Assembly (NCBI GenBank): GCA_023425025.1
Contig: JAFADG010000039.1
Span: forward strand, 1 to 10,902
DNA from: Bacillota bacterium
GTDB lineage: Bacteria > Bacillota > Clostridia > Christensenellales > Aristaeellaceae
DNA: 10,902 nucleotides
Reading direction: 5' to 3'
Part shown: piece after piece, positions 1 through 5,587 of the stretch
How positions within the stretch are numbered: position 1 is the stretch's first letter
Layout: every line of letters begins with the position of its first letter
Translations under genes and position numbers: made by a program
The notes under the pieces: generated by a model
Database searches by the model: none
Told to the model about the DNA's origin: nothing
Seen by the model: only the letters and a program-made list of their open reading frames with translations

Positions 1-68
1 CTATAGCCCTTACTCTTGCGCTGCGAACGGCAAAAAAACTTGTCATTCGCTTCGCTCTACGGCTGAAA

Positions 69-121
69 GCTAAAGCCTTTTACCCCCACCAGCTCAACTG
101 GTGGATTCATAACGCTAAAGC
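69..121. repeat. Hairpin flanked by an 8-bp direct repeat, possible IS200/IS605-type end
   Basis: A perfect 7-bp stem (CCACCAG at 86-92, CTGGTGG at 98-104) with a 5-base loop lies between two copies of GCTAAAGC (69-76 and 114-121). A second short inverted repeat, GGCT...AGCC (61-77), lies just upstream. Subterminal hairpins in short non-coding flanks are typical of IS200/IS605 elements, and the right ends of tnpB elements also encode a guide RNA. No transposase or tnpB reading frame is inside the window, so the assignment to a mobile element is inference. It could equally be a dispersed palindromic repeat or the 3' end of a structured RNA that begins off-window. Confidence 0.3.
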
Positions 122-130
122 TCCATATCC

Positions 131-159
131 AACTCCCGCTTTGTAACAAAGCGGGAGTT
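131..159 (+). terminator. Hairpin with 13-bp perfect stem, likely terminator of an upstream unit
   Basis: AACTCCCGCTTTG (131-143) pairs perfectly with 147-159 around a 3-base loop. It is followed by a broken T-rich run (158-170). No coding sequence precedes it in the window, so it would end a transcript entering from the left and insulate the capA-like pair. The poor T-tract lowers confidence in intrinsic termination. Confidence 0.5.
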
Positions 160-184
160 TCTATTGTCTTCCATATGCATTGCC

Positions 185-213
185 TTTGCACCTTCATATG
201 AATGTGGTATAAT
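185..213 (+). promoter_or_regulatory. Sigma-A promoter with extended -10 for the capA-like pair
   Basis: The -10 is a perfect TATAAT at 208-213 preceded by TGG, giving an extended -10 (TGGTATAAT, 205-213). A 17-bp spacer separates it from TTTGCA at 185-190, which matches four of six -35 positions. The spacer holds a 10-bp perfect palindrome, TTCATATGAA (193-202), that could be an operator. The start codon at 242 lies about 22 bases after the predicted transcription start. Confidence 0.65.
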
Positions 214-241
214 CTTCCCATCCGTTTGCAGGGAGGAGTAC

Positions 242-1357
242 ATGGATAAAGCCAAAAAGCTATGCATATGCTGTCTGGTGCTCCTTGCGTTGGCGCAGCC
301 GGCCTGTGCCGAGCACGCTTCCTTTCGGGCCAGTGAAGAGCCCCCCGCTTTTGGGGCGGACTACGTGGTGGCGGAGGAAACTGCCGGGCAGGCCTCGCTT
401 ACGGTAACCCTTGCCGGCGACTGCACGCTTGGCGGAACCGAAGCGTCCAGCAGGAAAAGCGACAGCCTCGTGAAAACAGTGGAACGAATGGGCTTGGATT
501 ATCCTTTTTCCGGGCTGCTTCCGCTGTTCTCCACGGATGATATTACGCTGGTCAATCTCGAAGGCGTGCTTTCCGACAGCAGACTGGGCGAAAACAAAGA
601 GAAGAACTTTGCGTTCAGGGGGCCTGCGGAATTTGCCAAAATGCTGGCTCTTGGCAGTGTGGAAGCCGTCAATCTTGCCAACAACCATTTTGACGACTAT
701 GGAAAGGCCGGCCGGGATGCCACCATTGCGGCGCTCCGGGAAAATGGAATCGCCTTTGCCGGCAACGAATGGCTCAGCATCTACAGGGCCGGGGAAATCA
801 AAGTTGGCTTGGCCGGCATACGCGGCATGCTTTCTGAATCCAAAAAGACTGCCATCACCAGCCAGATCGCCCTGCTGCGGAATGAGGGCTGCCAAATCAT
901 CATCTTTTCCCTGCACGCAGGAAAGGAATATGATAAAAAGCACAATAACCTGCAAAAAGAGATGGCGCACTACCTGATTGATGCGGGCGCTGATGTCGTT
1001 GCGGGCCATCACCCCCATGTTGCCCAAGGTATGGAAATTTATAAAAACCGGCTGATTTTCTACAGCCTTGGCAACCTTGTCTTTGGCGGTAACCATGATC
1101 CCAAAGTAAACGATGCCTTGGTTGCACAAGTCGAATTCCGGTTGCGCAACGGCCTTCTTTACGGCCTGCAGGCTGTTTTGCACCCTGTTCGCTTTACCGG
1201 CGGGACAGACAAAAACAGCTTCCGGCCCGTATTTTTGACAAGCGGCCAGGCGGAGGACGTGCTTTTGCAGGTACAGGCGGATACCGCCTTTCCCCTTCCG
1301 CCATTGATAGACGGCTCCGGCGTAGTGCTGCCGGTCTTACCGGCGAATACAGATTAA
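242..1357 (+). CDS. Secreted CapA-family metallophosphatase-like protein, first of tandem pair
   Basis: This 371-aa protein belongs to the CapA (poly-gamma-glutamate biosynthesis, PGA_cap) family, a calcineurin-like phosphoesterase fold. A signal peptide covers residues 1-23, with a likely type I cleavage after ACA, so the enzyme should act outside the membrane. Family motifs appear in order: GD at 59-60, NLE at 105-107, NNH at 147-149, His225 in HAGKEY, GHHPHVAQ at 255-262 and YSLGN at 274-278. The start at 242 is preferred over an in-frame upstream ATG at 164 because GGAGG (232-236) precedes it, the signal peptide begins there, and 164 lies upstream of the promoter. The next gene is a paralogue 18 bases downstream and probably co-transcribed. 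No capB, capC or capD is visible, so poly-gamma-glutamate export is not implied; CapA-like proteins are often stand-alone and uncharacterised. The sixth motif reads H-A-G where the paralogue has H-F-G. Confidence 0.85.
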   Translation: MDKAKKLCICCLVLLALAQPACAEHASFRASEEPPAFGADYVVAEETAGQASLTVTLAGDCTLGGTEASSRKSDSLVKTVERMGLDYPFSGLLPLFSTDDITLVNLEGVLSDSRLGENKEKNFAFRGPAEFAKMLALGSVEAVNLANNHFDDYGKAGRDATIAALRENGIAFAGNEWLSIYRAGEIKVGLAGIRGMLSESKKTAITSQIALLRNEGCQIIIFSLHAGKEYDKKHNNLQKEMAHYLIDAGADVVAGHHPHVAQGMEIYKNRLIFYSLGNLVFGGNHDPKVNDALVAQVEFRLRNGLLYGLQAVLHPVRFTGGTDKNSFRPVFLTSGQAEDVLLQVQADTAFPLPPLIDGSGVVLPVLPANTD

Positions 1358-1375
1358 CTTTTGTGGAGGTCCTTC

Positions 1376-2410
1376 ATGAAATATTTTCCGGTCATACTCA
1401 TCGTGCTGATCCTGCTGATCACCCCATGCCTGGCCGAGGAAACAACGATTACGCTCAGCTTTACCGGCGATTGTACGCTTGGCAGTGAAGAATACCTTCA
1501 TAAAAGAGACGGCTCGTTCGACGACTATATTCGGAAATACGGCGTAACATATCCATTCGAAAAAGTGCGCGACATTTTTTCAAAGGATGATATGACCATC
1601 ATAAACCTGGAGGGCGTGCTGTCGGACAGCTCAAAAGGGGAAAACAAGAAAAAAACTTACCGCTTTCGCGGTCCGGCGTCCTTTGTGGATATTCTGACAT
1701 CCAGCAGCGTGGAGCTTGCCAATCTCTCCAATAATCATTCCGGCGATTATGGGAAAGCCGGATTGCAAAGCACAAAGGATATCCTAAAAGCGGCAGGCGT
1801 CGCTTATTGCCATAATCAGGATGTTCATATTGCCACCGTCAATGGCATACGCATCGCTTTTGTCGGCTTGAGCATGCATGAGCATTACGCGATCGGCAAA
1901 GAGATCAACGAAATCATTGCTTCGCTGAAAGCAAACGGGGAATGTGATTTTGTTGTGCTGAATTTCCACTTTGGCTGGGAATATTCTTTCGTGCACAACC
2001 GGAAGCAATTTCTCACCGCCCATGAGGCAATCGGAAGCGGGGCCGATCTGATCATCGGCACGCATCCCCATGTTGTTCAAGGCATCGAGCAATATAAAAA
2101 CAGATTGATTCTCTACAGTTTGGGTAACTTCAGCTTTGGCGGCAACACAAAGCTGAAGCCAAAAAGCCTGCAGGCATATATTGCGCAGGTAAAGCTGACC
2201 TTCAGGGACGGCGTCTTTTACAGCCAGCAGCTGAATATCATTCCGGTTCATACCACAAGCGCCGCGCCGCTCAACAATTTCCAGCCCTATCTGGTCACAG
2301 GCGAGGAGGCCCAGGCGGTCGTCGAGCGAATCCAGGGCGATACGCCCTTCCAGCTGAACCCTTACGAAGAAGGTGTCGGCGCCTTGCAGGATCCTATCCT
2401 GGCGAACTGA
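1376..2410 (+). CDS. Secreted CapA-family metallophosphatase-like protein, second of tandem pair
   Basis: This 344-aa paralogue of the preceding gene has the same motif order: GD at 31-32, NLE at 77-79, NNH at 119-121, HFGWEY at 198-203, GTHPHVVQ at 228-235 and YSLGN at 247-251. Residues 1-20 form a signal peptide ending LA before EE. The ATG at 1376 is chosen because GGAGG (1365-1369) is 6 bases upstream; the in-frame TTG at 1361 precedes this site. The longest near-identical blocks around NLEGVLSDS, FRGPA and YKNRL are shared with the neighbour, so the pair arose by duplication. It lacks the roughly 28-residue linker that follows the signal peptide in the first copy. Expression is probably from the promoter upstream of the first copy. 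Substrate unknown; extracellular phosphodiesterase or cell-envelope polymer role is inferred only from the family. Confidence 0.85.
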   Translation: MKYFPVILIVLILLITPCLAEETTITLSFTGDCTLGSEEYLHKRDGSFDDYIRKYGVTYPFEKVRDIFSKDDMTIINLEGVLSDSSKGENKKKTYRFRGPASFVDILTSSSVELANLSNNHSGDYGKAGLQSTKDILKAAGVAYCHNQDVHIATVNGIRIAFVGLSMHEHYAIGKEINEIIASLKANGECDFVVLNFHFGWEYSFVHNRKQFLTAHEAIGSGADLIIGTHPHVVQGIEQYKNRLILYSLGNFSFGGNTKLKPKSLQAYIAQVKLTFRDGVFYSQQLNIIPVHTTSAAPLNNFQPYLVTGEEAQAVVERIQGDTPFQLNPYEEGVGALQDPILAN

Positions 2411-2427
2411 CGCATGTATTTTCTTTT

Positions 2428-2447
2428 TTATACTACAGGCGTATAAT
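2428..2447 (+). promoter_or_regulatory. -10 element with overlapping inverted repeat for the LUD gene
   Basis: A perfect TATAAT occupies 2442-2447, 30 bases before the start codon. The region 17 bp upstream (TTTTCT, 2419-2424) is a poor -35. The -10 is overlapped by an inverted repeat, TTATAC (2428-2433) and GTATAA (2441-2446), with a 7-base spacer, so the promoter may need or be blocked by a regulator. Confidence 0.45.
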
Positions 2448-2477
2448 ACAATTATTCCATATAAAAAGGTGATTGCC

Positions 2478-3095
2478 ATGTCTGAATCCGTACCGCAGGT
2501 TATCTCCCAAATGCGTGAGCGCGGCTTTGAAGTGGTTCCCCTGGAAACGGCACAGGAAGCCCGCGATTATTTGCTGACCCATATTCCCGCCGGCGCGACG
2601 GTAGGCGTGGGCGGCTCCATGACCATTCGCGAACTGAACGTCGTTCCCGCGCTGCGGGAGAAGGGCCATCAGGTCACCTGGCACTGGGATGTGCCCAAGG
2701 AGGAAGGCCCTGCCGCCAGAAGCACCGCCAGGCTGGCGGACGTATACCTGGCCTCCAGCAACGCCGTCACCAAGGATGGGCAGCTGGTCAACATCGACGG
2801 CACGGGCAACCGTGTGGCCGCCATGTTTGACGGTCCCAAGCAGGTATACCTGGTGGTCAGCCACTCCAAGCTGGTGGACGGCGGCCTGAACACGGCCATC
2901 GCCAGGATCAAGCAGCAGGCCTGCCCGCCCAACGCCAGGCGCCTGAACCTGAATACGCCCTGCGCCCATACGGGCATCTGCAAGCCCGGCGACTGCGGCG
3001 ACGACTGCATGTGCCACATTATCGTGACCATCGCCCGGCCGCCCAAGGGTAAAAAGATCACGGTGCTGCTGGTGGAAGAAACGCTGGGCTATTGA
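2478..3095 (+). CDS. LUD-domain (LutC/YkgG-like) protein with C-terminal cysteine cluster
   Basis: The 205-aa product matches the LUD (lactate utilisation, formerly DUF162) family: an N-terminal segment with ARDYLLTHIPAGATVGVGGS (residues 27-46) followed by SMTIREL, then LADVYLASSNAVTKDGQLVN and the TGNRVAAM region. The C-terminal third has a cysteine-rich tail (NTPCAHTGICKPGDCGDDC and a further MC), a position where stand-alone clostridial LUD proteins commonly carry cysteines, plausibly binding metal or an iron-sulfur cluster. Neither LutA (cysteine-rich domain) nor LutB (ferredoxin-like) is next to it, so a role in lactate oxidation is not established. The start at 2478 is chosen over an in-frame upstream codon because AAGGTGAT (2466-2473) precedes it and the upstream extension overlaps the promoter. 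It is monocistronic, ending in the strong terminator at 3102-3154. Confidence 0.8.
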   Translation: MSESVPQVISQMRERGFEVVPLETAQEARDYLLTHIPAGATVGVGGSMTIRELNVVPALREKGHQVTWHWDVPKEEGPAARSTARLADVYLASSNAVTKDGQLVNIDGTGNRVAAMFDGPKQVYLVVSHSKLVDGGLNTAIARIKQQACPPNARRLNLNTPCAHTGICKPGDCGDDCMCHIIVTIARPPKGKKITVLLVEETLGY

Positions 3096-3101
3096 AACAG
3101 C

Positions 3102-3154
3102 TATATGAGCAAGGCCCCTGTCGAAAGCGACAGGGGCCTTGCTCATATATTTTT
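3102..3154 (+). terminator. Strong terminator with 22-bp perfect stem, shared by convergent genes
   Basis: 3102-3123 pairs without mismatch with 3128-3149 around an AAAG loop, then TTTTT at 3150-3154. It begins 7 bases after the stop of the LUD gene. It also lies 13 bases past the stop of the convergent membrane-protein gene (3162), so the stem probably ends both transcripts, although the minus-strand T-run is weak. Confidence 0.9.
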
Positions 3155-3161
3155 GCTGCGG

Positions 3162-3698
3162 CTACTTGATCGTTTCCAGCAGGGTCAGGCTTTTGATGCG
3201 CCACTGCCCGTTTTCCCGCGTCAGCACGGCGCGGTACTTTGCGCTTTGCCATTTGGGCGGCGACAGGTTTTCCTCGCCGCCGGCGCTTAACACCGTTTCC
3301 CTGCTGCCGCTTTTCACGCGGCCGTCAATACGGGGAATGCGCTCGGTAATGTCAGCCCTGGCCGTATCCTCCCACGGCCAGCACCACATCCACTCCATGT
3401 CCAGCCGGTGGTCGATGCCGCGAATGGTGTAGTGGGAATAAGGCGAGTTGCCCTGCTTGGCCATCAGCAGCGGTTCATCCCTGTCCAGAAAGCTGTTTTG
3501 AAAATACTTCACAAGCTCCTGGCGGTCCTCCTCCATCATGACCACCTGGGCCCGCTTGGACATGCCGTCCTTGAGCACGATATAAATGTTGGTCGCGTTC
3601 ATGGAATAATAGAACGCCACCGTCATCAGCGCCAGCAGCGCGCACAGCAACATCAGCCGTGTGGCCAAATACCAGACAAATCTGCGAAGATACTTCAC
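3162..3698 (-). CDS. Conserved-looking small membrane-anchored protein of unknown function
   Basis: The 178-aa product has a basic N-terminus, one predicted transmembrane segment at about residues 13-30, and a roughly 145-residue domain probably outside the cytoplasm. That domain is mixed alpha/beta in character, with acidic stretches, a tryptophan-rich patch (MEWMWCWPW, 101-109), and an ending WRIKSLTLLETIK. I do not recognise the family. The GTG at 3698 is preferred because AAAGGAG (3707-3713 on the plus strand) lies 8 bases upstream; longer in-frame starts reach 3785 but overlap the promoter at 3757-3785. It sits downstream of the NrdD-tail-like gene on the same strand but has its own promoter. 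No cysteine pair or catalytic motif stands out. Membrane anchoring is inferred from hydrophobicity alone. Confidence 0.7.
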   Translation of the reverse strand: MKYLRRFVWYLATRLMLLCALLALMTVAFYYSMNATNIYIVLKDGMSKRAQVVMMEEDRQELVKYFQNSFLDRDEPLLMAKQGNSPYSHYTIRGIDHRLDMEWMWCWPWEDTARADITERIPRIDGRVKSGSRETVLSAGGEENLSPPKWQSAKYRAVLTRENGQWRIKSLTLLETIK

Positions 3699-3756
3699 GA
3701 AAGCGGCTCCTTTCGCCCGGATGACCATACAACGATTCAGCCTCATCCTCCCCTGC

Positions 3757-3785
3757 ATTATACTAGAAATCGGTTCATACCGCAA
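3757..3785 (-). promoter_or_regulatory. Sigma-A promoter for the membrane-protein gene
   Basis: On the minus strand a perfect TATAAT (3762-3757) is separated by 17 bp from TTGCGG (3785-3780), which matches the first three -35 bases. The transcript would carry a leader of about 50 bases before the GTG start at 3698. The promoter lies almost entirely in the short gap after the stop codon of the upstream gene (3792). Confidence 0.6.
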
Positions 3786-3791
3786 TGCCGG

Positions 3792-4058
3792 TTACAAGGT
3801 ATGCTTCACCCTATCCCGTTCCTCCGATGCCTTGCCGTTGTTGAACCTGTCCAGCGTGCCGACCAGGTAGCCGGTAATGCGGCGGATGCGCTGAAACGGC
3901 AGCTGCCCAAAATCATATGTCAGCTCCACATATTCGCCATCCACCCGGATGTCAATACCCGCGGGCTTTTTGCCGAATTGTTTTTCCGCCCGCGCGATAT
4001 AGGCTTCAATCTCCTGCCTGTCCAAATGGCCGTTGGTCACCTGTACTTTGCATTCCAT
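3792..4058 (-). CDS. Small protein resembling the NrdD C-terminal tail
   Basis: The 88-aa product ends in a stretch reading RIRRITGYLVGT, LDRFNNGK, then EERDRVKH. This resembles the C-terminal region of class III anaerobic ribonucleoside-triphosphate reductase (NrdD), and I recall small clostridial proteins of this type being annotated under that name. It lacks the glycyl-radical loop and the zinc-binding cysteines of true NrdD (its only cysteine is Cys3), so it cannot be a reductase by itself. The first half (residues 1-45) predicts as alpha/beta with a charged helix (RQEIEAYIARAEKQFG). The start at 4058 is supported by GGAGG 7 bases upstream (plus-strand 4066-4070); a longer in-frame ATG at 4136 has no such site. 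Function unknown. The family likeness is judged from memory of the motif, not from a search. Confidence 0.65.
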   Translation of the reverse strand: MECKVQVTNGHLDRQEIEAYIARAEKQFGKKPAGIDIRVDGEYVELTYDFGQLPFQRIRRITGYLVGTLDRFNNGKASEERDRVKHTL

Positions 4059-4166
4059 AGTTCCGCCTCCTCGGACAAGGTATACCCCATGCCCGGCTGC
4101 CTGAAACAGCGGAAACCGCAAGATATGGTATGCCATGATGCGATGGACGCCTAATAGGGCACGCCG

Positions 4167-4310
4167 TTACAGCGTTTTCACCATGGACCAGCGGCTTTTG
4201 CGCGCAAAGGCCGGCGCGTTGCGGCGCTGCCAGCGGCTGTACTGCAAATGCTGCATCTGCCGGCGAAGGGTCTTTTTCTGTTCGTGCCAATACAAAAGCC
4301 AGCTGATCAT
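4167..4310 (-). CDS. 47-aa basic hypothetical protein, coupled to the HTH gene
   Basis: The predicted product is 47 aa, strongly basic, with a tryptophan-rich start (MISWLLYWHEQ) followed by runs of Arg and Gln. Its ATG at 4310 lies one base after the HTH stop codon (4314-4312), and GAGGAGG within the end of the HTH gene is 8 bases upstream, which is a classic arrangement for translational coupling. An alternative in-frame start upstream would overlap the HTH gene. I do not recognise the family. It is too short to judge domains; it could be a partner of the repressor, a regulatory peptide, or a chance frame with a good ribosome site. Confidence 0.5.
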   Translation of the reverse strand: MISWLLYWHEQKKTLRRQMQHLQYSRWQRRNAPAFARKSRWSMVKTL

Positions 4311-4311
4311 G

Positions 4312-4563
4312 TTATTGTCCTCCTCTTTCATCAAAAGCGGGCCGCCCAAGGGACAGCAGCTTCAAAAGCTCTTCCCGCTTGTCTTTGCGAGGCGTCCTTT
4401 GCCCGTATTCGTATTTCTGGTACGCGCTGCGCGATATGCCGCAGGCGTCGGCCACTTCTGTCTGCGTCATGCGGGCCGAAAGTCTTGCTTCCACCAGCCA
4501 CCCCCTGTACGCAAGGGCCTTCTTCTCTTTTTCATGCCACATCCTCTGCTCCTGCCGCATCAT
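4312..4563 (-). CDS. Small Cro/C1-type helix-turn-helix repressor
   Basis: The 83-aa product has a helix-turn-helix at about residues 32-56: TQTEVADACGISRSAYQKYE, followed by YGQRTP, the usual end of a Cro/C1 (HTH_3, Xre) domain. A basic 20-residue N-terminal extension precedes it, and no ligand-binding or dimerisation domain follows. The ATG at 4563 is chosen because GGAGG (plus-strand 4572-4576) sits 8 bases upstream; the frame stays open further upstream to 4857 but that stretch crosses the promoter. It is transcribed from a full-consensus promoter and divergently from spoIIGA. Small repressors of this kind usually bind their own promoter region, so it may also influence spoIIGA; that is inference. 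A prophage-type or antitoxin-type regulator is an alternative. Confidence 0.85.
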   Translation of the reverse strand: MMRQEQRMWHEKEKKALAYRGWLVEARLSARMTQTEVADACGISRSAYQKYEYGQRTPRKDKREELLKLLSLGRPAFDERGGQ

Positions 4564-4596
4564 ACGTATATCCTCCATATGCGAACGTTTGTTTGC

Positions 4597-4625
4597 ATTA
4601 TATACAATGCCGCACTTTTTGTCAA
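4597..4625 (-). promoter_or_regulatory. Full-consensus sigma-A promoter for the HTH gene
   Basis: On the minus strand TTGACA (4625-4620) and TATAAT (4602-4597) are both perfect and separated by exactly 17 bp. This should be one of the strongest promoters in the window unless repressed. Immediately downstream lies CGAACGTTTG (4582-4591), an imperfect palindrome with AACGTT at its core, placed where an autorepressor would block transcription. Confidence 0.85.
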
Positions 4626-4666
4626 CACCTATTTCAAAAAAACTTCCCGCGGAATTTCTCCGCCCG

Positions 4667-4712
4667 TGTCGCAACCTGAAATCAATGCGCGCTGTTTCGC
4701 ACCCTGAATCAA
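4667..4712 (+). promoter_or_regulatory. Direct repeat with two degenerate Spo0A-like boxes upstream of spoIIGA
   Basis: TCGCAACCTGAAATCAA (4669-4685) is repeated imperfectly as TCGCACCCTGAATCAA (4697-4712), 28 bases apart. With the preceding two bases each copy holds a same-strand match to the Spo0A box TGTCGAA: TGTCGCA (4667-4673, six of seven) and TTTCGCA (4695-4701, five of seven). The boxes are about 80 and 50 bases before the predicted transcription start, like the two Spo0A sites of Bacillus subtilis spoIIG. Binding is inferred. Confidence 0.45.
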
Positions 4713-4735
4713 CATATTCAAGGATGCACTCATCA

Positions 4736-4741
4736 TATACT
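4736..4741 (+). promoter_or_regulatory. -10 element for spoIIGA
   Basis: TATACT (five of six) lies 30 bases before the start codon at 4772. The sequence 17 bp upstream (CATATT) is not a usable -35. This fits an activator-dependent promoter such as Spo0A-driven spoIIG, which in Bacillus subtilis has an abnormally long spacer. Confidence 0.45.
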
Positions 4742-4771
4742 GTGAACAGTGCTATGCGGGGAGGGGCCGGT

Positions 4772-5572
4772 ATGAGAGTAAGCGGCGAGCTGTTTTTGCT
4801 GACCAATACGCTGGCCAACAGCCTGTCCCTGTGGCTGGCCGCCCGGCTGATGGGCATGCATGTCCCCTCCTTAAAGCGTGTCCTTACAGCTGCGCTGTGC
4901 GGCGCTGTCTACGGCATCTCGGCCTATCTTCCCGGCCTTTCTTTTTTTCGTGCCGCGCCCTTTGTGCTGCTTGTCCCCCTGGTGATGGCAAAAATCCTGC
5001 TGCCCCATCTTCGGCCGCTTTTTATTATAAAAGCCGCTGTCATGATCCTGCTTTGCGGGCTTTTGCTGGGCGGCTTTCTGACCTGGCTCACCGCCCAGGG
5101 GATCACCCTCTGGCTTGCCTTTGGCACGCTGTTTTTGTCGATCACAGGCGCGGCCTTTTTTTGCGGCGTCCATCGGAAGGTGCCCTCCCGGATCACCATG
5201 GTAGAAATCGCCCTGGAAGGCGGCTGCATGGGCAAAAGCCCCATCCGCCTGCCGGCCATGCTGGATACGGGCAACCAACTGACGGACCCCATTACAGGCC
5301 TGCCGGTGGTTGTAGCCTCCTCCAGCTCCCTGCGGCCCATCCTGCCGGCCGCTGTCATGCCGGAAGACCCGCAAACGCTGCCCTTTGGGTTCCGCCTGCT
5401 GCGGGTGCAGACCACCGCCGGCCATAAAATGATGATGTGCTTCCGCCCCAGCCAATTCCGCGTGCAATTGGAAGGCACCTGGCGCGAAGGCCAGGCGCTG
5501 ATTGCCATAGCCCCCACCGGTTATGACGGCGCCCAGGCCCTTGTGCCATCCGCCGTGGTGGAGGCTTTATAA
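4772..5572 (+). CDS. spoIIGA: Sporulation sigma-E processing peptidase SpoIIGA
   Basis: SpoIIGA is the membrane aspartic protease in the mother cell that cuts the inhibitory pro-peptide from sigma-E after septation, activated by the forespore signal SpoIIR. The 266-aa product shows the family plan: about five hydrophobic segments in residues 6-131 (near 6-25, 36-54, 60-76, 83-105 and 111-131), then a cytoplasmic protease domain with the LDTGNQLTDP motif, catalytic Asp165. It is shorter than the roughly 309-aa B. subtilis protein, as is common in clostridia. The start at 4772 is chosen because GGAGG (4760-4764) is 7 bases upstream; the frame is open further upstream but without a comparable site. 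It is followed 15 bases later by its substrate gene sigE, whose ribosome binding site begins right after the stop codon (5570-5572). Confidence 0.95.
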   Translation: MRVSGELFLLTNTLANSLSLWLAARLMGMHVPSLKRVLTAALCGAVYGISAYLPGLSFFRAAPFVLLVPLVMAKILLPHLRPLFIIKAAVMILLCGLLLGGFLTWLTAQGITLWLAFGTLFLSITGAAFFCGVHRKVPSRITMVEIALEGGCMGKSPIRLPAMLDTGNQLTDPITGLPVVVASSSSLRPILPAAVMPEDPQTLPFGFRLLRVQTTAGHKMMMCFRPSQFRVQLEGTWREGQALIAIAPTGYDGAQALVPSAVVEAL

Positions 5573-5587
5573 AAGGAGGAACTCTTC

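Noticed and set aside
260..1183. A 307-codon minus-strand frame inside the first capA-like gene
   Set aside because: The plus strand has a signal peptide, all family motifs, a promoter and a ribosome site; the antisense frame has none.
4079..4084. TATACC on the minus strand as a possible -10 for the NrdD-tail-like gene
   Set aside because: It matches only four of six positions and there is no acceptable -35; read-through from the HTH promoter is as likely.
3408..4154. A 248-codon plus-strand frame across the membrane-protein and NrdD-tail-like genes
   Set aside because: It crosses two minus-strand genes and the promoter between them, is rich in His and Gln as expected of an antisense shadow, and has no ribosome site.
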